Assembly (NCBI RefSeq): GCF_030064165.1
Contig: NZ_CP125947.1
Coordinates: 1,302,001 to 1,366,000, forward strand
Reading direction: 5' to 3'
Source of the DNA: Comamonas resistens
Lineage (GTDB): Bacteria; Pseudomonadota; Gammaproteobacteria; Burkholderiales; Burkholderiaceae_C
Length of the DNA: 64,000 nucleotides
The notes beneath the pieces are model-generated. The model was not told the DNA's origin. It saw only the letters and a list, made by a program, of their open reading frames with translations, and searched no databases. A program made the position numbers and the translations under genes. This document shows, piece by piece, positions 16,508 to 25,546 of the stretch. Numbering within the stretch: position 1 is the stretch's first letter; each line of letters starts with the position of its first letter.

Positions 16508-17749
16508 TCAGAGGGCGAAAAGCCATCCAGCCAGTGCTGCAAGCATCACGACCAGCGCGGGTGACAGTCTTGCGTATACCAGCAGTCCGAACGCGGCAAG
16601 CGCCAGTCCGAAATCTGCCTTGGAGTGGATGGAGCTGGTCCACACCGGGTCATAGAGGGCTGCACCCAGCAGGCCAACTACCGCAGCATTCACCCCGGCC
16701 ATGGCTTTTTGCACTCCAACGCGTTGGCGCAAGGACTCCCAGTATGGCAAGGCCCCCATGACCAGCAGGAAGGCGGGAAGAAAAACTGCCACCAGCAAGA
16801 TCATCCCGCCGACCCAGCCCCCCAAAGGGCTGGGCATGGCAGCGCCCAGGTAGGCTGCGAAGGTGAACAAAGGCCCGGGCACCGCCTGAGCTGCGCCATA
16901 GCCAGCCAGGAACGCCTCATTCGACATCTCGCCGGGGACTACGCTTGTCTGCAACAGGGGCAGCACCACGTGACCACCGCCGAAAACCAAGGCTCCTGCC
17001 TGATAGAAATCGCTGAAAATCTTCAGTGCAGGAAGGTGTACCGCTGCCACCAGGACTGGTAACAGGGCAAGCAGGACAGCAAAGATGCCCAGCAGAACAG
17101 CCCCTGTTTTCTTGCTCACGCCGTATTCGCGATGCTGCGCCGCAGGCAGCGGCTTGAAGGCCAGCGCCCACCGCCCAACTGCACCGCCAAAGGCGATGGC
17201 GGCTATCTGGCCGACTGCTGAAGGCATGGCCAGCACCAGCAGGGTCGAGACAATGGCCACTGCGGCACGTGGCCTGTCGGGGCAAAGAGATCTGGCCATT
17301 CCCCAAACCGCCTGCGCAACGACCGCCACGGCCACGACTTTCAGCCCATGTATGGCGCCAGACTGGGCAACGCCTGCCCAATGCGACATGCCGATGGCAA
17401 AAAGAATCAGCGCAATTGCCGAAGGCAGTGTGAACCCGATCCACGCAGCCAAGGCGCCGCTCCAGCCGGAACGCCCAAGCCCCAGAACCATGCCGACCTG
17501 GCTGCTGGCAGGGCCTGGCAAAAATTGGCAAAGTGCGACCAGATCCGAATAACTCTTGTCATCCAGCCACTTTCGGCGCTCTACAAACTCGGTGCGAAAG
17601 TACCCCAGATGAGCCACCGGCCCGCCGAAGGAAGTCAAGCCCAGCTTCAGAAAGGCCAGAAGCACTTCAAGAAACCCGCCATGGCCCGTTGGCTCATCAG
17701 GGCTCGATGCTGTGGGCGGATTTGAACCGGCTGGTTGTGGATGAGTCAT
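16508..17749 (-). CDS. chrA: Chromate transporter ChrA (long-chain type)
   Basis: A 413-residue inner-membrane CHR-superfamily protein that exports chromate by proton-coupled antiport. The two homologous halves are visible: FLKLGLTSFGGPVAHLGYF (residues about 35-53) and FYQAGALVFGGGHVVLPLL in the second half, each with the conserved FGG; CQFLPGPASSQVG and AVPGPLFTFAAYLG are the paired PGP motifs. I used the ATG at 17747-17749; a TTG 16 codons upstream is open. No chrB or other resistance gene is next to it, so the substrate could be sulfate or another oxyanion instead. Confidence 0.9.
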   Translation of the reverse strand: MTHPQPAGSNPPTASSPDEPTGHGGFLEVLLAFLKLGLTSFGGPVAHLGYFRTEFVERRKWLDDKSYSDLVALCQFLPGPASSQVGMVLGLGRSGWSGALAAWIGFTLPSAIALILFAIGMSHWAGVAQSGAIHGLKVVAVAVVAQAVWGMARSLCPDRPRAAVAIVSTLLVLAMPSAVGQIAAIAFGGAVGRWALAFKPLPAAQHREYGVSKKTGAVLLGIFAVLLALLPVLVAAVHLPALKIFSDFYQAGALVFGGGHVVLPLLQTSVVPGEMSNEAFLAGYGAAQAVPGPLFTFAAYLGAAMPSPLGGWVGGMILLVAVFLPAFLLVMGALPYWESLRQRVGVQKAMAGVNAAVVGLLGAALYDPVWTSSIHSKADFGLALAAFGLLVYARLSPALVVMLAALAGWLFAL

Positions 17750-17848
17750 GGAGTGGGATTCTCCAGCATGTGCTGCTACATGGCAGGATTGGGGCAAACG
17801 GCAGTTTCAGGTGGAACTCCACTTTCACCCACTCGCCGCAGACATGAA

Positions 17849-17870
17849 AAAAGGCCCCGAAGGGCCTTTT
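17849..17870 (-). terminator. Terminator after gdhA
   Basis: A 9-bp stem (aaaaggccc / gggcctttt) with a 4-nt loop; on the minus strand the stem runs into a T6 tail. It lies 26 bp past the gdhA stop. Confidence 0.9.
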
Positions 17871-17895
17871 CTGAGAGTGATGAAGCGTTTGACGC

Positions 17896-19242
17896 TTAGA
17901 TCACGCCTTGTGCCAGCATGGCGTCGGCCACCTTCACAAAGCCGGCGATGTTGGCGCCGTCGATGTAGCTCACGGTGCCGTCTTCGCGCTTGCCGTACTT
18001 CACGCAGGCTGCGTGGATGCCTTGCATGATCTGCAGCAGACGGGCGTCCACTTCTTCGGCAGGCCAGGACAGGCGGGCCGCATTTTGCGACATTTCCAGA
18101 CCGGACGTAGCCACGCCACCGGCGTTGGATGCCTTGCCGGGAGCGTACAGCACGCCAGCGGCTTCGAAGGCACGGGCGGCTTCGTTGGTGGAGGGCATGT
18201 TGGCGCCTTCAGCCACGCACAGCACGCCGTTGGCGATCAGGGCCTTGGCATCGGCTTCGGTCAGTTCGTTCTGTGTGGCGCAAGGCAGGGCCACGTCCAC
18301 CTTGATGGACCATGGGCACTTGCCGGCCAGGAATTCCACGCCGGGAACCAGCTTGGCGTAGTCGCTGACGCGGCCGTACTTGTGGTTCTTCACGTCCATC
18401 AGGATGGCCAGCTTTTCAGGGGTGAAGCCGGCTGCGTCGTAGACAGTGCCCGAGGAGTCGGACACGGTCACCACCTTGGCGCCCAGTTCCATGGCCTTTT
18501 CCACGGCGTACTGCGCCACGTTGCCCGAACCGGACACGGACACGGTCTTGCCTTCGAACGACTGGCCGCGTGTGGCCAGCATTTCGCGGGCGAAGTACAC
18601 GGTGCCGTAGCCTGTGGCTTCGGGGCGGATCAGCGAGCCGCCGAAGGACAGGCCCTTGCCGGTGAACACCGAGGAAGCGGTGTTCGACAGCTTCTTGTAC
18701 ATGCCAGCCATATAGCCCACTTCACGGCCGCCCACGCCGATGTCGCCAGCCGGCACATCGGTGTCGGGACCGACGTGGCGGAACAGCTCGCTCACGAAAG
18801 CCTGGCAGAAGCGCATGACTTCGGCAGGGCTCTTGCCCTTGGGGTCGAAGTCGGAGCCGCCCTTGCCGCCGCCCATGGGCAGAGTCGTCAGTGCGTTCTT
18901 GAAGGTCTGCTCGAAAGCCAGGAACTTCAGCACGGACTGGTTGACCGAGGGGTGAAAGCGGATACCGCCCTTGAAGGGGCCGATGGCCATGCTGTGCTGG
19001 ATACGGAAGCCGCGGTTCACTTGCACCTGGCCCTTGTCGTCGGTCCAGCTCACGCGGAACTGGATGATGCGCTCGGGCTCGACCAGGCGCTCCAGCAGAG
19101 CGTGCTCGGCGTACTTGGGGTTGCTCTCAATGAAGGGCCACAGGCTTTCCATCACTTCGGTGACGGCTTGCAGGAATTCGGGCTGACCGGGGTTGCGTTG
19201 TGCCACTTCTTCCAGGAATTGGCCTACGGACTCGTACTTCAT
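17896..19242 (-). CDS. gdhA: NADP-type glutamate dehydrogenase
   Basis: Converts 2-oxoglutarate and ammonium to glutamate with NAD(P)H. The protein of 448 residues matches the hexameric bacterial GdhA length. Visible sites are the substrate-binding KGGIRFHPSV, the catalytic Lys block PMGGGKGGSDFDPKGK and the nucleotide-binding VSVSGSGNVAQYA. The ATG at 19240-19242 gives the normal MKYESV start; an upstream in-frame extension to 19293 has no family support. Monocistronic, with a strong terminator at 17849-17870 and a long upstream region shared with a divergent MFS gene. Confidence 0.96.
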   Translation of the reverse strand: MKYESVGQFLEEVAQRNPGQPEFLQAVTEVMESLWPFIESNPKYAEHALLERLVEPERIIQFRVSWTDDKGQVQVNRGFRIQHSMAIGPFKGGIRFHPSVNQSVLKFLAFEQTFKNALTTLPMGGGKGGSDFDPKGKSPAEVMRFCQAFVSELFRHVGPDTDVPAGDIGVGGREVGYMAGMYKKLSNTASSVFTGKGLSFGGSLIRPEATGYGTVYFAREMLATRGQSFEGKTVSVSGSGNVAQYAVEKAMELGAKVVTVSDSSGTVYDAAGFTPEKLAILMDVKNHKYGRVSDYAKLVPGVEFLAGKCPWSIKVDVALPCATQNELTEADAKALIANGVLCVAEGANMPSTNEAARAFEAAGVLYAPGKASNAGGVATSGLEMSQNAARLSWPAEEVDARLLQIMQGIHAACVKYGKREDGTVSYIDGANIAGFVKVADAMLAQGVI

Positions 19243-19739
19243 AGAGAGCTTTCTGACTAGACAAGGAGGGACGCTGAAAAATCGCGCAAGCAAGATTATG
19301 CCAAAAAGTTATGCCTTCATGCATGGATTCGGTGCATGCAGACGTGTTTCTGATGTTCAACTGTTTTGTGTTGGTGCATGTAATCGATGTTTTTTCTGAT
19401 GGATCAAGCACTTAAATGGTGCATTGGCTGTGCGGTTCGCACATGCGCAATGCCGCAAAAAGCCGCTGCACAGGCCTGAAATGGGCTCTGGCAGGCCGCG
19501 ATGACCATGGCCAATAACCCGAGTGAGCGCTATTTGTGATAGCACCAGACTGGTGCCTGGCATGGGGTGGGTCCATTGCCCCCGTCGGAAATTGCGTTTT
19601 CAGCACCTGAAGGGCAAAGCTGTTTCCGGTTTCATCAGGGCTAACCTCGATATGAAATTTGTTTTTCATTTAATTTAATGTGAAAAGTAAATTGCATTTT
19701 CTGGAAAGAGCAGCCGCTGCTCAAGCTGAGGAGACCGTC
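19243..19739. promoter_or_regulatory. Divergent intergenic region between gdhA and MFS gene
   Basis: No gene is supported in these 497 bases. The part next to gdhA has runs such as tcaactgttttgtgttggtgcatgtaat and probably holds its promoter. The part next to the MFS gene is sharply AT-rich (19650-19700) and contains an ATGAAA-N6-TTTCAT palindrome. Confidence 0.5.
19652..19669 (+). promoter_or_regulatory. Candidate RpiR-type operator upstream of the MFS gene
   Basis: A palindrome with perfect 6-base arms, ATGAAA and TTTCAT, separated by 6 bases (tttgtt). It lies 70 bp before the MFS start in an AT-rich stretch. Inverted repeats with GAAA/TTTC arms are common operators of RpiR-family regulators, and an RpiR gene lies just downstream of this operon at 22070-22927. 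The link is inference. Confidence 0.35.
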
Positions 19740-21239
19740 ATGGCCGCAGAAATCCCCATCCGCCCCAGTGCATCCGGCAAGGCCAGTGCCGCCCAGATGC
19801 AGCAACTGGAAAACGCGCTCAACAACATGGGCGTGACGCGTTCGCACAAAAGCATCATCTTTCTGGTGGTGTGCGGCGTGCTCTTCGATGTGTTCGAGCA
19901 AAACGCGGTCGGCCTGGCCGGCCCCTTGCTGCGCCAGCAGTGGGGGCTGGATGCCACCGACATCGCCTTCCTCAACACCATCACTTTTTTTGCCGCCGCC
20001 ATGGGGCGCTTGTTGTCCGGCTACCTGGCCGACCGCATGGGACGGCGCTTCATGCTCAACGTGAACCTGGGTCTGTTCACATTGGGGGCAATCGCCTGTG
20101 CGCTGGCGCCCAATTACGCATTTCTGGCCGTGGCGCGCGCCATTGTGGGCTTTGGCCTGGGCGGAGAGATCACCACGGCGGTGACCATGCTGGCGGAGTT
20201 CTGCTCGGCCCGCTTTCGCGGCACGGCCGTGGGCCTGATCAATGTGGGCGGTGGCGGCCTGGGTAATATGCTGGCGCCGGCTTTCGCATTGGGCGTGTTC
20301 ACGCTGTTCCCCGGCGATGATTCCTGGCGCTGGCTGTTCGGCTGCCTGGTCATGCCGGCCGTTTTCATCGTCTTCTACCGCCGTTATGTGCCGGAGACAC
20401 CGCGCTTTCTGCTGTCCCAGGGGCGGGTACAGGAGGCCAATCGCGTGCTGAGCATGCTGGCCGCCGGCAAGCTGGCCAATGCCCGGTTCGAGGTGCGGGA
20501 GTTCATCGCGCAGGATGCTGCAGCGCAGTCCGCCGCTCAGGCCGACCAGGTGGCCTCAGGCCCGCGCACCTCATTCACCGATATTTTTCGCGGCGGCTAT
20601 GCGCGGCGCACGCTGGCCGTGGGGGTGGCCTCATGGATGACGTTTGGCGCGCAGCTGTCGGTGCTGACGCTGATGCCCACCATTCTGGTGGCCCAGGGGT
20701 ACTCGATCTCCAAGAGCTTCGGCTTCACCATCGTCATGCAGCTGGGCAGCTTGCTGGGGGCGATTGCGGCATCGACCATGGGCTACTACTTCCCGCGCAA
20801 AAAGGTGTTGACCGCAGGGGCGCTGGCCGCCTGTGTGGCGGGGCTGGCATTTGGCAATCTCACTCACAGCGTGGCCATGATCCTGGTTTGCGGTGCACTG
20901 TTCCAGTTCTGTGTGCTGACGCTCAACACCTCGATCTGGATTTTTGCCCCCGAGCTGTACCCGACCCGCATCCGGGCGCTGGGTACCTCGTTCCTGCTGG
21001 CGCTGGGAACGATAGGCGGAGCCATGTCCCAGGTGCTGGCAGGCAAGATGTTCGATCTGCACGGCGTGGCCGGAATGTTCGGCATGATCGCGGCCATGTA
21101 TTTCATTTTTGCAGTGGCCGTGCAGTTTGCGCCAGAGACATTTGGCCGTTCCATCGAAGAAGGCGCGGGCGGCGTGGAGCCCTGCAGCGAAGCAGAGTCT
21201 GCCGCCGCATCACCTCTGGGCCAGGAGCGCACCGCATGA
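19740..21239 (+). CDS. MFS transporter, metabolite:H+ symporter type
   Basis: A 499-residue, 12-helix major facilitator of the branch that carries aromatic acids, sugars or metabolites. It shows motif A in its usual loop (GYLADRMGRRFML), the helix-4 stretch AIVGFGLGGEITTAVTMLAEF and the central PETPRFLLSQGR motif. I chose the ATG at 19740 because GAGGAG lies 6 nt before it; a GTG at 19680 is open but within the AT-rich promoter region. Its stop overlaps the start of the racemase-like gene by 4 bp, so the two form an operon and probably act on one substrate. Confidence 0.9.
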   Translation: MAAEIPIRPSASGKASAAQMQQLENALNNMGVTRSHKSIIFLVVCGVLFDVFEQNAVGLAGPLLRQQWGLDATDIAFLNTITFFAAAMGRLLSGYLADRMGRRFMLNVNLGLFTLGAIACALAPNYAFLAVARAIVGFGLGGEITTAVTMLAEFCSARFRGTAVGLINVGGGGLGNMLAPAFALGVFTLFPGDDSWRWLFGCLVMPAVFIVFYRRYVPETPRFLLSQGRVQEANRVLSMLAAGKLANARFEVREFIAQDAAAQSAAQADQVASGPRTSFTDIFRGGYARRTLAVGVASWMTFGAQLSVLTLMPTILVAQGYSISKSFGFTIVMQLGSLLGAIAASTMGYYFPRKKVLTAGALAACVAGLAFGNLTHSVAMILVCGALFQFCVLTLNTSIWIFAPELYPTRIRALGTSFLLALGTIGGAMSQVLAGKMFDLHGVAGMFGMIAAMYFIFAVAVQFAPETFGRSIEEGAGGVEPCSEAESAAASPLGQERTA

Positions 21240-21952
21240 AGGCAAGCAAGGCCGAGATGGCGCAGATTCTGCTGATCAATCCCAATACGTCGCGGCAAAC
21301 CACGGAGCTGATGGCCAGGCAGGCCAGGGCCTGCCTGCCTGCCGGAATGCTGCTGCTGACGGCCACGGCGCAGCGGGGCGACGCCATGATTACCGACGAG
21401 GCCGGCCTGAGGCTGGCCGAGCAGGAGGTGCTGAGGCTGGGCCTGGAATTTGCCCACTCTGCGGGCGCTGCGCCTGCGCGGGCCATCATCGTGGCGGCTT
21501 TTGGCAACCCGGGGCTGGACGCGCTGCGCGCCGCTCTGCCGCCGGGCGTGGCCGCCTGCGGTATTGGCGAGGCAGCCATGCGCGCCGCCGCCACGGCCGC
21601 AGACCAGGGGCCGCGCCGCTTTGGCATTGCCACGACCACGCCGGGTCTGGAGGCATCGATTGCTGCATCGGTCAATGCATTGGGCCTGATGCCGCAGTTC
21701 ACCGGCACGCGCATTGCCCCCGGTGAGCCATTGGCGCTGGCCGCCGACCCGGCCTTGCAATGTGAACGGCTGGCCCTCGCGGTGGCGCAGTGCATAGAGC
21801 AAGATGGCGCCCAGGCCGTGGTGATTGGCGGCGGGCCTTTGTCCGAAGCGGCGCTGTGGCTGGCGCCGCGCTTTGCGCAGCCGGTGCTCTCGCCCGTGGT
21901 GGCTGCCATGCAGGCGGCGCTGGCGAGCCTGTCCGAGGCGGTGCCGCAGTAG
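21236..21952 (+). CDS. Asp/Glu/hydantoin racemase superfamily protein lacking both catalytic cysteines
   Basis: A 238-residue protein aligned by eye with hydantoin racemase: LLINPNTSRQTTE at the N-terminus, IIVAAFGNPGLDALRAA (about residue 84) and AVVIGGGPL (about residue 194). In hydantoin racemases these last two positions are ACFGDPGL and LGCAGM, each with a catalytic Cys; here they are Ala and Gly. The remaining cysteines are elsewhere. The fold is therefore clear but classical two-cysteine racemase chemistry is unlikely. It is translationally coupled (ATGA) to the MFS transporter, suggesting a binding, isomerase or decarboxylase-like step on the imported compound. Cysteine-free members of this superfamily may form their own subfamily. 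Confidence 0.82.
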   Translation: MKASKAEMAQILLINPNTSRQTTELMARQARACLPAGMLLLTATAQRGDAMITDEAGLRLAEQEVLRLGLEFAHSAGAAPARAIIVAAFGNPGLDALRAALPPGVAACGIGEAAMRAAATAADQGPRRFGIATTTPGLEASIAASVNALGLMPQFTGTRIAPGEPLALAADPALQCERLALAVAQCIEQDGAQAVVIGGGPLSEAALWLAPRFAQPVLSPVVAAMQAALASLSEAVPQ

Positions 21953-22069
21953 TTGCGCGATCTGCAATCAATGCTATGAAATTCAGAGCGTGTAGCGCTT
22001 GATATTCATGGATTTGATGATGAAATCAGTCAAAACTCCATGAGTATCAGGCGTAGCCAGCTTCTTCAT

Positions 22070-22927
22070 TCATAACAGTTCATCGAGTTCATCGTGGCTG
22101 GTCTCAATGGCCGCCATATGCCTGCGTCCGGGCTGGCCGCATTGCTGCAGCGTGGATGTGGCAATCAGATGGCAGAGCATGAACAGCGCGGCATGGTTGT
22201 CCAGCGGGCCGGGGGCCGAAGTCTGCACGCGCAGCAGCCAGTCGGCCTCGGGCGCGGGACTGGCATGGTCGGTGATGCACAGCAGCCTGGCGCCTTGCTG
22301 GCGGGCCAGGCGGGCAAACTCGGCCACCAGGCGCACGCTGCGGCGCAGGGCAAACACCACGACCACATCGCCCTGGCCCAGCTGGGCGGCGTATTCGCCC
22401 AGTGTTTCGCCGGGGCCGGGAATGACCTGGCTGGGCATGTGCAAGGCCTGCAGCAACTGCCAGCGCAGATAGGCGGCAAAGTTGCGGTTCTGGCGGTAGC
22501 CGACAAACATCAGCTGGCGTGCGCCGATCAAGGCCTTGGCAATGGTGTCGAGCTGGGCGGCCGAGATCTGGCCCATGGTCACGGCCAGATTGTCCGTGGC
22601 CTGGCGCAGATGGGTGCTCATCACCTCGGCGGTGGGCGTACCCTGCGCCGTCGCGGCGGCCAGGAAAAGCGGAGATCCGTTGTCGCCCTGGGTTCTGGCG
22701 TGGCGGCGCGCCTCGTCATAGCTGTCATAGCCCAGACGCCGGATGAAGCGGGTGACCGTGGCGTTGGAAACGCCCGTCAGCTGTGCGATTTCAGCGGCAG
22801 CGTAACTGGAGAGATTGCCAGGAAAGTCCAGCAGAAATTCGCCAAGACGGCGCTCTGTGGGCGGCAACTGCGGCAGAGCGGCACGCACGCGGGCGATAAA
22901 GGACGACTGGATCTCTGTAGGTGTCAT
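22070..22927 (-). CDS. RpiR-family transcriptional regulator with SIS domain
   Basis: A 285-residue regulator. The N-terminal HTH_6 domain is seen in AAAEIAQLTGVSNATVTRFIRRLGY (about residues 38-62), and the C-terminal SIS domain in ARQLMFVGYRQNRNFAAYL and GEYAAQLGQGDVVVVFALRRS, which normally bind a phosphosugar or similar ligand. It is convergent with the MFS/racemase-like operon (117 bp between stops) and is the most likely regulator of that operon. Its promoter faces the mutL 3' end. Confidence 0.88.
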   Translation of the reverse strand: MTPTEIQSSFIARVRAALPQLPPTERRLGEFLLDFPGNLSSYAAAEIAQLTGVSNATVTRFIRRLGYDSYDEARRHARTQGDNGSPLFLAAATAQGTPTAEVMSTHLRQATDNLAVTMGQISAAQLDTIAKALIGARQLMFVGYRQNRNFAAYLRWQLLQALHMPSQVIPGPGETLGEYAAQLGQGDVVVVFALRRSVRLVAEFARLARQQGARLLCITDHASPAPEADWLLRVQTSAPGPLDNHAALFMLCHLIATSTLQQCGQPGRRHMAAIETSHDELDELL

Positions 22928-23007
22928 GGCAGCGGAACGACGGACGACAGATTCTGGGGTCTGCGCTGTCCGCCGCGGTGGTCGATGCCCTCAATGTAGC
23001 GGCTAAA

Positions 23008-25176
23008 TCAGCGCCCGCGCAGAAACAGCGCATCCAGCTCCTTCATGCTGAGCTGGCGCCAGGTGGGGCGGCCGTGATTGCACTGGTCGGAGCGCTCGGT
23101 CACCTCCATCTGGCGCAGCAGCGCATTCATCTCGTCGATGGTGAGCTTGCGGTTGGCGCGCACCGCGCCATGGCAGGCCATGGTCGCCAGAATCTCGTTG
23201 CGCGCACGCTGCACCACGGTGCTGGCGTCGTGCTGGGCCAGCTCGGCCAGCACGCTGCGCGCGAGCTCCACGGCATCACCCTGGGCCAGTGTGGCAGGCA
23301 CGGCACGCACGGCCAGGGTCTTGGGCGAGAAGGGCGAAACCTCCATGCCCAGCGTCTGCAGCGTGTCTGCATGGGCTTCGGCCGTGGCCACCTCTTCGGG
23401 CGTGGCGGCAAACGTGGCCGGAATCAGCAGCGGCTGGCTGGGAATCTGTTCGTCACCGTTGACGGCGTTCTTGAGCTGCTCGTAGACGATGCGCTCGTGT
23501 GCGGCATGCATGTCCACGATGACCATGCCCTGGCTGTTCTCGGCCAGGATATAGACGCCGTGGATCTGTGCCACGGCCCGGCCCAGGGGCCAGACGGGGG
23601 GATTGTCGGCAGCGGCGGGCGTGCTCGTCGCTGCGGCAGCAGCAGTGGATGCGACAGGAGCTGGTGCAGAGATGGGTGCTGCAAGGTTGATAGCTGCTGA
23701 CGCTTCCTGTACCACCGCTGTAGCCGGTTTTGCCTGAAAGTAGCTGGACTGGCCCGAAGGACGCAGCTTGATGCCCGAGGCTTCGCCGTCCGCTGGGGCT
23801 GCGTCTGGCGCAGGCGCTGCCGTGGGTTCTGTTGCAGCTGCCGCCATGGGCGCTTGAGCCGGTGATGCCGGCGGTGCGGATTGGGGTGTGGCACCCAGGG
23901 GGGCAGGCGCGGCTTCACGCATGGGCGCCCAGAGCTTGGCCAGATCGCTGACAGGTGTGCCCGCGCGCTCTTCGCCAAAACTCATGCGGGTTTGCGGCCA
24001 GGCGGGCGCTGCAGCAGGCTTGAAGGCGGTCGCGGCCGTGTCGTCGATCAGGCCGGGCTGGCGGGCTGCATCCAGGGCGGCTTGCTGCGCGGCGGCCTCG
24101 ACCACGGCGGCGGCGCGTGGCGCGGCCAGGGCGTTGTCGATGGCGTGGCGCACGGCCTGGTGAACTTCGCGGCTGTCGCGAAAGCGCACCTCGATCTTGG
24201 TCGGGTGTACGTTCACGTCCACGCGTGCGGGATCGATCTCGATATACAGCGCATAGATAGGCTGTTTGTTGCCGTGCAGCACATCTTCATAGGCCGCGCG
24301 GGCGGCGTGCGTCAGCACCTTGTCACGCACAAAGCGACCGTTGACATAGCAGAACTGATGGTCGGGGCGCGAGCGCGCGGCATCGGGAATGCCGGCGCGG
24401 CCCGTGACATGCACGGGCCCTGCCCAGTGATCCACGGTCAGCGAATTCTTGACGAAGTTGTCACCCAGCACATCGGCCAGTCGGCCGGAGATGGCTTGCT
24501 CCGGCGTGCCCGTGGCGGCGCGCCACTGCTCGACCAGCTTGCCTTCGTGCCAGATGGCAAAGCCCACATCGGGCCGGGCCAGTGCATGGCGGCGCACGGA
24601 CTCTATGCAGTGGGCCAGCTCGGTGGCATCGGTTTTGAGGAATTTGCGGCGCGCGGGTGTGGAGAAGAACAGCTCCTTGACCTCCACGGTCGTGCCCTGG
24701 TTGCGGGCAGCCGGGCGCAGCTCGCCGCTGCGGGCATCGAGCAGGAATGCCGATTCCTGACCTGCGGGGCGCGAAAAAATGGAGGTTTCGGACACCGAGG
24801 CAATGGCGGCCAGCGCCTCGCCGCGAAAGCCCATGGTGGCCACGGTTTCCAGATCGTGCAGATCGGAGATCTTGCTGGTCGCATGGCGGCGCAGCGCCAC
24901 GGGCAACTCGGCCTGAGGGATGCCGCAGCCGTCGTCTTCCACCGCGATCAGGCGCACGCCACCTGCCAGCAGGCGCACATTGATCTGGCGGGCACCGGAG
25001 TCCAGCGCGTTGTCCACCAGCTCGCGCACGACGGAAGCGGGACGCTCGACCACCTCGCCGGCGGCGATCTGGCTGATCAGCTCGTCGGGCAGATCGCGAA
25101 TCGGCCGACGTTCAGGGACGGCCTGGGCGATGGTTTCGGTGGGGGCGGAGGAGAGGTCTGGGCTGGATGCGTTCAC
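23008..25176 (-). CDS. mutL: DNA mismatch repair protein MutL
   Basis: MutL couples MutS mismatch recognition to strand incision and excision. The N-terminal GHKL ATPase is seen in LISQIAAGEVVERPASVVRELVDN, DDGCGIP and GFRGEALAAIASV, and the C-terminal dimer domain in the last 200 residues, with ACHGAVRANRKL and CNHGRPTWRQL. No metal-binding DQHAxxE endonuclease motif is evident; the equivalent reads VDMHAAHERI. I chose the GTG at 25174-25176 (722 residues) because the upstream ATG would sit inside a terminator. The Ala/Pro linker (about residues 400-540) contains a copy of a dispersed repeat near 23686. miaA, its usual neighbour, is 15 kb downstream. Confidence 0.95.
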   Translation of the reverse strand: MNASSPDLSSAPTETIAQAVPERRPIRDLPDELISQIAAGEVVERPASVVRELVDNALDSGARQINVRLLAGGVRLIAVEDDGCGIPQAELPVALRRHATSKISDLHDLETVATMGFRGEALAAIASVSETSIFSRPAGQESAFLLDARSGELRPAARNQGTTVEVKELFFSTPARRKFLKTDATELAHCIESVRRHALARPDVGFAIWHEGKLVEQWRAATGTPEQAISGRLADVLGDNFVKNSLTVDHWAGPVHVTGRAGIPDAARSRPDHQFCYVNGRFVRDKVLTHAARAAYEDVLHGNKQPIYALYIEIDPARVDVNVHPTKIEVRFRDSREVHQAVRHAIDNALAAPRAAAVVEAAAQQAALDAARQPGLIDDTAATAFKPAAAPAWPQTRMSFGEERAGTPVSDLAKLWAPMREAAPAPLGATPQSAPPASPAQAPMAAAATEPTAAPAPDAAPADGEASGIKLRPSGQSSYFQAKPATAVVQEASAAINLAAPISAPAPVASTAAAAATSTPAAADNPPVWPLGRAVAQIHGVYILAENSQGMVIVDMHAAHERIVYEQLKNAVNGDEQIPSQPLLIPATFAATPEEVATAEAHADTLQTLGMEVSPFSPKTLAVRAVPATLAQGDAVELARSVLAELAQHDASTVVQRARNEILATMACHGAVRANRKLTIDEMNALLRQMEVTERSDQCNHGRPTWRQLSMKELDALFLRGR

Positions 25177-25248
25177 GCCAAATATTCTAGGCGGGTGCGC
25201 AAACCGCCCGGCAAGTGAGCTTTTGCGCAAGAGAGAAGAGCAGCAAAA

Positions 25249-25278
25249 AGAGCTGCCAGGCATAGCTCTGGCAGCTCT
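25249..25278 (-). terminator. Terminator after the glycine-zipper lipoprotein gene
   Basis: An 11-bp stem (agagctgccag / ctggcagctct) with an 8-nt loop, followed on the minus strand by ttttt. It lies 25 bp past the lipoprotein stop and upstream of mutL. Confidence 0.8.
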
Positions 25279-25303
25279 TTGGGGACAGTCTGTTTGTCAG
25301 GCT

Positions 25304-25546
25304 TTAGTGACGGTGGCCGCCTCGGGTCATTTCGTTGCCGATCAGTGCACCGGCAGCAGCGCCGCCGATGGTGCCCACGGGGCCGCCGAACAGCACATTG
25401 CCCACGGCACCGCCGGCTACGGCGCCGGCGCCGATGCCCAGTTGTCGATTGCTGGGTCCGTGAGCGCATCCACCCAAAGCCAGGGCACCGGTCAGTGCAG
25501 CAGCCAGAGTCAAGGCCTTGCCATAGCGCATAGTGATATTTTTCAT
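25304..25546 (-). CDS. Small glycine-zipper lipoprotein
   Basis: An 80-residue protein with a lipoprotein signal (lipobox ALGGC, Cys at about residue 27) and a glycine-zipper 2TM stretch: GIGAGAVAGGAVGNVLFGG then GTIGGAAAGALIGNE. Such proteins anchor in the outer membrane and resemble OsmB/SlyB-type stress lipoproteins. A closely related gene lies at 26797-27012 on the same strand, and a larger one at 51271. Monocistronic by its terminator. Confidence 0.85.
   Translation of the reverse strand: MKNITMRYGKALTLAAALTGALALGGCAHGPSNRQLGIGAGAVAGGAVGNVLFGGPVGTIGGAAAGALIGNEMTRGGHRH

Noticed and set aside
17908..19260. A 450-codon open frame antisense to gdhA
   Set aside because: Gly/His/Ala-rich shadow of a GC-rich gene; gdhA on the other strand has full family motifs.
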